From Congeria kusceri (Eukaryota; Mollusca; Bivalvia; Myida; Dreissenidae), in NCBI GenBank assembly GCA_027627225.1, contig CM051032.1, positions 64,170,637 through 64,234,636 on the forward strand: a stretch of DNA of 64,000 bases. The letters run 5' to 3'. The notes beneath the pieces are model-generated. The model was not told the origin of the DNA, searched no databases, and worked only from the letters and a program-made list of their open reading frames with translations. Below, piece by piece: positions 58,675 to 64,000 of the stretch; the stretch's first letter is position 1; each line of letters starts with the position of its first letter. The translations under genes were made by a program, and so were the position numbers.

Positions 58675-60041
58675 TTTCTATTTTTTAAACTATATTGCTT
58701 GGCGTCTGTTCGATACAGAGGTATCGCACCAAATAATGTCAGGCAATAAAATACAATAACAAAATACGCGCTATGCTTTGTGAATTGTTTGTTTATATTG
58801 ATTTCTCTTTTTATTTTGACAGTTCAAACACATACATTAATGCGCCATAAGTGAAGAGTCCATAGGTGGAATAATAAACCGACATTATGGATCGAACAGA
58901 AAGTAAAAATAAACACTTATTATAAAAGATCTACAAACCGATAATGACGACAGACGTATATAAATGTATTATTTTTGTAGTCCGTTTACTTAATTTTAAT
59001 GCATTACTCTTACAAAGCAACTTCATAAAATGATAGAACAACGGTAACCGCTCTCAGCATTTACCACGTGAATGATCTACGCGAAATATCGGCAAGTCAA
59101 TTCTAAAATATATTCAGCACAGAATTTCAATCCTATTATATGAAATGTTAACATGATTTACTATTCTTATATCCTATTCTACACCAACGGACTTTTCAAG
59201 CGCAACGCCGTTATGTAACACCAAAATATGTAAAAAAAAAACAAACAAACAAACTGTATCAACGTTGAATGATATATCAATATCTTCAAGTTGTCATTGA
59301 CAATGTTCCATGTTGTATATTGTTAGATGTGTATTGTACATAAAACATTGAGGACTAAATTAAATAAGTTACATGGAAAAAGATCATAATTAAAAGTTAC
59401 TGATAAAATATGTTAAAATGTAATTGCATTACCTTAACAAAATGCATCCCTTTCAATATTCGCGTTCATGGGCGATTACTATGACAATAAATGAAACACA
59501 AATCCCACGACGACCTGAAATAACCATGGTCAGGTGCCAGCCTTTGTCTACTTTTTGAATGTTGGCATATTGGACTGACCAATTATGTACATTTGATTAA
59601 TATTTAACAGTTATATTATCGTCGAATACTATAAAGCATGTGTCCCTTAGAAACGTTCTGAATAATCTAGTGTAAGCTTCTCATTTACATCAGATAAATC
59701 AGACACCCAATGTTATAAAGCGAAATTTATCAGTAAATGCATGATCGGTGTATAGAATACATTAGAAACGTGTGCTTTCGTGCGTTTATACCTGGTTTTC
59801 AGATTTTTAACTATGTTTAAATAATGAATCCTCATTCTGCCTTCTGAATATATGATAACATACCTTGTAGACAAACAGCCGTTATATCAATGAATTTGAT
59901 GTTGAATTATTTCAAAAGGTTATCCTCGTATGTACATAAGATTTTATGTGGCTTAAGTCGTATTTTGCGAACGGGCTGTGTCTGTTGTTATGATATGTAA
60001 CAAATACACTGGAAAGCACTTTATGTCTGCTGCTGGTGGTG
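58675..60041. other. No gene seen; 5' flank of PAN-sushi gene
   Basis: AT-rich sequence upstream of the 58674 start codon on the minus strand. No clear TATA box, exon or repeat identified. Confidence 0.45.
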
Positions 60042-60206
60042 TTTCATAATATTTTACATTGAAATTCATTGAAATACATTGAAACATTTTCATAATATTT
60101 TACATTGAAATTCATTGAAATACATTGAAACATTTTCATAATATTTTACATTGAAATTCATTGAAATACATTGAAACATTTTCATAATATTTTACATTGA
60201 AATTCT
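60042..60206. repeat. 46 bp tandem repeat, ~3.5 copies
   Basis: Units of 46 bp with attcattgaaatacattgaa then acattttcataatattttac. Copies are nearly identical, and each has an internal tacattgaaa subrepeat. Confidence 0.93.
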
Positions 60207-61960
60207 ACATTAACAGCCTGGCATTGGAACTCATGTAAGATTAAGGGTATGTAATTATGTTACATCATACAATTTAAAAACTGTTTAAGCTCATTAATAT
60301 TTGCTTGTGTTATTGTTTTAAATTTGTAAATAAGAAATTAAAACTGATCTAGCTATTTATCATCAAACACATATACACACATATATATACACATAGGATT
60401 GGCAAATATGGTGATGCCATGGAGACCTTGTATGTCTTATTATTGTCTTGTATGTCCGTTCCGCAACCAAGACACTAGATAACTGTGTTGAAAAAAAACA
60501 TCAAGGGGAGAGAATGAGCGTCAATCAAACGTCTATAAGTTAATCGCAGTTTGTTAAAACTGTCCCATTCCAGACAGTTGTTGCTCAGATTAAAATGATA
60601 AAATTGCGGAGCAATTGGTTTCGGTTATGTGTGTCTTATACTTGTTAGATGCTGCGCAAATGTTTTACAGCCATCTTTTAATCCTAGCCAAACAAAAAAA
60701 TTCACTCTTTACGCTATTGTCGGCTTGCAAGGTTTATTAGAATACAACAAGAAACATAAACTCAAAATCTATGTTTTGTTGATGCGCTTCTTTTATTGTA
60801 ATCGTTAAAATCTAGGAAAAGTGCATATATACTATTTTGCACAATTATTCAAGTAAACGTGAAAATGAAAAATCGAAAATGAATAGCTTAGCATTGGTTT
60901 GATTTAACATATCGTTAGTGTATTTATAATTTCTGTTTATCAAAGCAGTTGTTCAAGAACTTTCGTCATGGCTGTCGGATTTGTCTAGCAATGCTTGTCA
61001 ATATATGAATAGACTGCTTAACAAATAAAAATCGTTCAGATAATTAATTTACGGATACAGCCTGAATTCATTTAAATAGAAAATTACTAACCATAATAGG
61101 ACATTGCGTTAAATCAAGCTTTTGAGTGGTTCGGAAAATATAATTATCGTCTAATCCTAGAACGGTAAATTAAGGGTAAATTAAGAAGCGTGCATTTATT
61201 CAGTGAAAACAAGGCTATAAAAACTTAAAACCGCGGGATGTTGGAAATGGTTCCCATTTTATTGACTTGCAATATGTAAAATATAGTGTAAGTGGTGTCA
61301 TTTAGACTAGTGACAGCTAGGTTGTTTCTACTTAAGATATAAGGTTTGACTCAATGACACGTAGAAATTTGCATGCACACACATCCTGGAAAATACTGAC
61401 AGATATGTAATATTTTGTTTAAGATATTAACTAAACACATTTCAATAGTTATCTATTTTGACATATTTCCATTCAAAATACCGTATAAAACAGACATGCA
61501 GTTAAATCGCTAATTAAACTTCGGGAAATTGGGTGTATTGGTTTTTACCAAAAAATGGTAATTGAATATTCAGGTGTGACATGTCAAAGTTTTCACAGAA
61601 TAGCCATCTACGATGTCCTAAAATCGCACGCAAATCGTTGGCCAAGTAATGGCACGGCGCCTGTGGCAAATGTAGACATAAATAATCAGAATATCGTCAA
61701 TTTAGATACAACACATTTACATATGACGAGAACAAATATCTAAACATTATAACTAGCTATTGTAAATAAGAATCATTTTTGAAACTTAGGACGACGTCAT
61801 AAGAGTAGGATAATAATTATGAAATAATTCTAGATAGGTATGTACTATGTAATATTAATGAAATGCATTACTAAAGAAAATTATTAAATCAGTGTTTCAA
61901 GTACATTTGTCTAGTCATAATTTGAACCAACAGCATTATCCAGCAGAGTGTTCGATCAGC
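60207..61960. other. No gene seen
   Basis: AT-rich sequence; no exon, SINE or transposon protein recognised. Confidence 0.45.
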
Positions 61961-64000
61961 TCAAGCTTCCACCAGTTTAACAGCATCGATCTCTACCCAA
62001 CTTCTCGAGACCGATATGTCCATGTTGATTCGAATGATGTTAGTGAATAAGTTCCGTACCTGTAATAAGAGAAAAATAACATTACATTCATAACTTAATA
62101 CGTACTGCTACTTCTACTGCTGCAATTACTACTACTACTAGTACGCCTACCACTTCCATTACCGCTACTGCTACTACTACTACCACCTAGACTACTAGTT
62201 GTAAAGGAAGAAGTAGAAATAAATGACACTTACATTTAATTCAGGACTGAATATCCTTGCCTCGTAAATTTGTTCAGCTCTGTTCCTTGACCATAAGGTA
62301 ATCCAATTTTCGTCTGAGGGACGCATGCCTCCGATTGACGTCACAGACCCAGCGTAGTATGTCTCGTAAATGTCCACTCGACCAACCTTGACCGGATTGG
62401 CGAATTCCAGCTGTTCAATATAATGACATATCATTTGAAAGGGTAAACAATTAATTCGCTTACTAAGAAATAATAATACTAGTGGCTATACGAAAGACCG
62501 GTGTTGATTTCCTTGCTGATATTTCCTTATTTCGAATTATAAACTGTGAGTGGAAAAATTCATCTATTCACACTTCACGACTGCACGATTTTTTAGAAAA
62601 TCATGAAGTATGAACTGTGAAGTACAAATATTCATTTGTTCCCACTTTATGAGTTTTGAAAATCGCGCAATGTGAACAGAGACGTACAAAAATTCATTTA
62701 TTTTTAATTCACGACTTCAGGAAGTTTTAAAATCATTAAGTGTGAACTGTGAAGTACGAAAATTCATTTGTTCACACGAATTCACGATTGTTTTAAAAAA
62801 AGTGAAGTATGAACTGTGAATAAATGAATTTTTGTAGTTCACAGTTCACAATTCATAATTAAGAAATGAGAATAATTAAGTCCATACCGGGCTTTCGTAC
62901 ATTAAAGACCTAAGCTCCACTTTCTTGAAAACAAAATGGAATTAGTAATATCTTCCTACTTTGTTTGAACATACAATTTTGAACAATGGACATGTACAAC
63001 AATGTACAACCTTCTAGCGTTGTACAGTATAGCATCATAAACCTTAACACTTTGTTTGTGATGCAAAACACAACTAAGTTGATTCATCGTACAAAGGAAA
63101 TATTTCAATCACGAAATATTCGAAGTTCAAGGAATTCGTTTTTGGAGTTAAGATTATTAAGTCCAACACTCCAAGCAAATTCACAGTCGCCATAACTAGG
63201 ATAAGCGTCAGGTGGCCCTATTACTTGGTCTGCACTCCAACTGCAAATAATGAGTCTAATCTAATATATTCTATGTTTGGATGAGAATCAGATGACCAGA
63301 AAAGGCGCGCACATGTGTAATTTACGCATGAAAAATCTGAAATACGCACAGAAAATAAAATCATGGTGTTCATTTACCTGCACACAAAATTTCAAATGTT
63401 TGCGTACACACGGAAATGAACAACAGACATAAACTATATCCTACCGTGAAATGTGTAATTATGTAGACATTACTTATTTAAAACATTTTATAATCTTCTT
63501 GAAAAGTCTACTACTTACATGCAGTTTATGATATGGCATTGCATTATTTTGTACTGACCAATTTATTTCTGACTGATATATATCAGTAAGAAATGAATTG
63601 GTCAGTACAAAATAATGCTTTTACTTCCATACATTTTAAATTGAATGTACATTTACCAAAAATAACTCCTGGGTTGAGTTAATATTTAGCCACTACACCA
63701 AAACTGGACCACATATGCTATAAGCATTATATTTTTTCAGCCATCCCGTAATTCTTGAAAACAAAATAGCTGATAGTCCAGATGTAATGTTTGTGACTTA
63801 CCGTAAATTAAATAACAGCGGTATCTAATATTTAAAGTGATACCAGGTCAACAGCTTTAAAGTTAAAATGCTATATTAATCAAAGTAACATCGACATAGC
63901 CAATAAATAGTATACGTGATAAATGACCGATATTTCAGAGTAAATTGTTCTATTACCTGCCGGTTGAGAACTGTGATGAAAATGCTCGAATGTTGGCAAC
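61961..64000 (-). CDS. FBXL4-like domain gene, 3' part (cut by window)
   Basis: Exons on minus: from beyond 64000 to 63957 (VANIRAFSSQFSTG); 63240-63126 (WSADQVIGPPDAYPSYGD ... NEFLE); 62410-62234 (LEFANPVKVGRVDIYETYYAG ... WITLWSRNRAEQ ... FSPELN); 62059-61961 (NIIRINMDISVSRSWVEID ... KLVEA, TGA). Phases agree throughout and together they form one FBXL4-like galactose-binding module. The usual function of the family fold is carbohydrate or ligand binding; no membrane segment follows, so the product is probably secreted. The upstream part, expected to include signal, PAN-like and sushi modules by comparison with 56103-58674, is outside the window. Odd: at the end of the 63240-63126 exon the bases after GAA are CT, where the paralogue has GT, so this donor looks lost. 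Otherwise the frame is fully open. Confidence 0.7.
62104..62198. repeat. Degenerate CTA/ACT trinucleotide tract
   Basis: Imperfect runs of ctactactac and tgctactgct-type triplets over about 95 bp within the intron between the last two exons of the FBXL4-like gene. Confidence 0.8.
62555..62865. repeat. ~95 bp tandem units with inverted end
   Basis: Four diverged units containing aagtatgaactgtgaagtac, aaaattcatttgttcaca and a cacga-ttttaaaatca segment. The last unit turns back on itself: gaactgtgaataaatgaatt is followed by its near-complement near 62830-62850. It lies in an intron of the FBXL4-like gene. Confidence 0.75.
63541..63618. repeat. Near-perfect 78 bp palindrome
   Basis: gcattattttgtactgacca pairs with tggtcagtacaaaataatgc, and pairing continues inward through att, tttct and actgata to a tiny loop at tatata. 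Two or three mismatches in a ~36 bp stem. It lies in the intron between 63957 and 63240. Confidence 0.9.

Overview
The window looks like nuclear DNA of a bivalve mollusc, probably a heterodont clam or mussel. It is AT-rich and gene-poor, with short exons split by GT-AG introns. It is crowded with non-LTR retrotransposon remains, tRNA-derived SINEs, a THAP/YqaJ DNA transposon, MITEs and several ~140-150 bp core-repeat arrays of a kind familiar from bivalve genomes. I see no bacterial operons, CRISPR arrays or rRNA genes. Species assignment is inference from repeat style only.

The clearest discovery is a pair of paralogous plus-strand genes, gene A (9258-13141) and gene B (46958-52200), about 38 kb apart. 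Each has five short exons with identical phases. The predicted products are secreted proteins of about 230 residues with 14 positionally conserved cysteines and a hydrophobic, GPI-anchor-like C-terminus. I do not recognise the family. Gene B has a clean ATG and signal peptide. Gene A has GTG at the aligned start position, directly after an in-frame TGA. Intron 1 of gene B is nearly all a ~53 bp minisatellite whose unit is derived from the exon 1/intron 1 junction, so the 5' splice site has been amplified tens of times.

Minus-strand extracellular genes fill the rest of the coding content. A sushi-zona pellucida gene (25922-30104) shows decay. On the right, a family combining signal peptide, PAN-like, sushi and FBXL4-like galactose-binding modules lies at 56103-58674 and 61961-64000 (cut by the window edge). 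Single-exon relics of it lie at 24377-24475 (plus strand) and about 55125-55205. Most members carry frameshifts, lost splice sites or missing pieces.

Mobile DNA: a 5 kb ISL2EU-like transposon (18314-23349) with TA flanks carries a PHD-YqaJ gene and a THAP-DDE transposase on opposite strands, both broken. Two decayed LINEs lie at about 34277-36230 and 39050-42920. Five copies of a palindromic ~260 bp MITE cluster in and around genes A and B. Three copies of a TIR element carry a tRNA-like core; in two of them a new minisatellite has grown at the core (8319-9132 and 32581-32757). Two core-repeat arrays and part of a third carry regularly spaced TCAAGGTCA motifs.

Layout: 1-9 kb repeats and MITEs; 9-13 kb gene A; 13-18 kb inverted repeats, a MITE and core-repeat arrays; 18-23 kb ISL2EU-like element; 24-30 kb FBXL4-like relic and sushi-ZP gene; 30-43 kb SINE-like elements and two LINEs; 43-46.5 kb repeats; 47-52 kb gene B; 52-55 kb mostly empty with SINEs; 55-64 kb FBXL4-like/sushi gene family.
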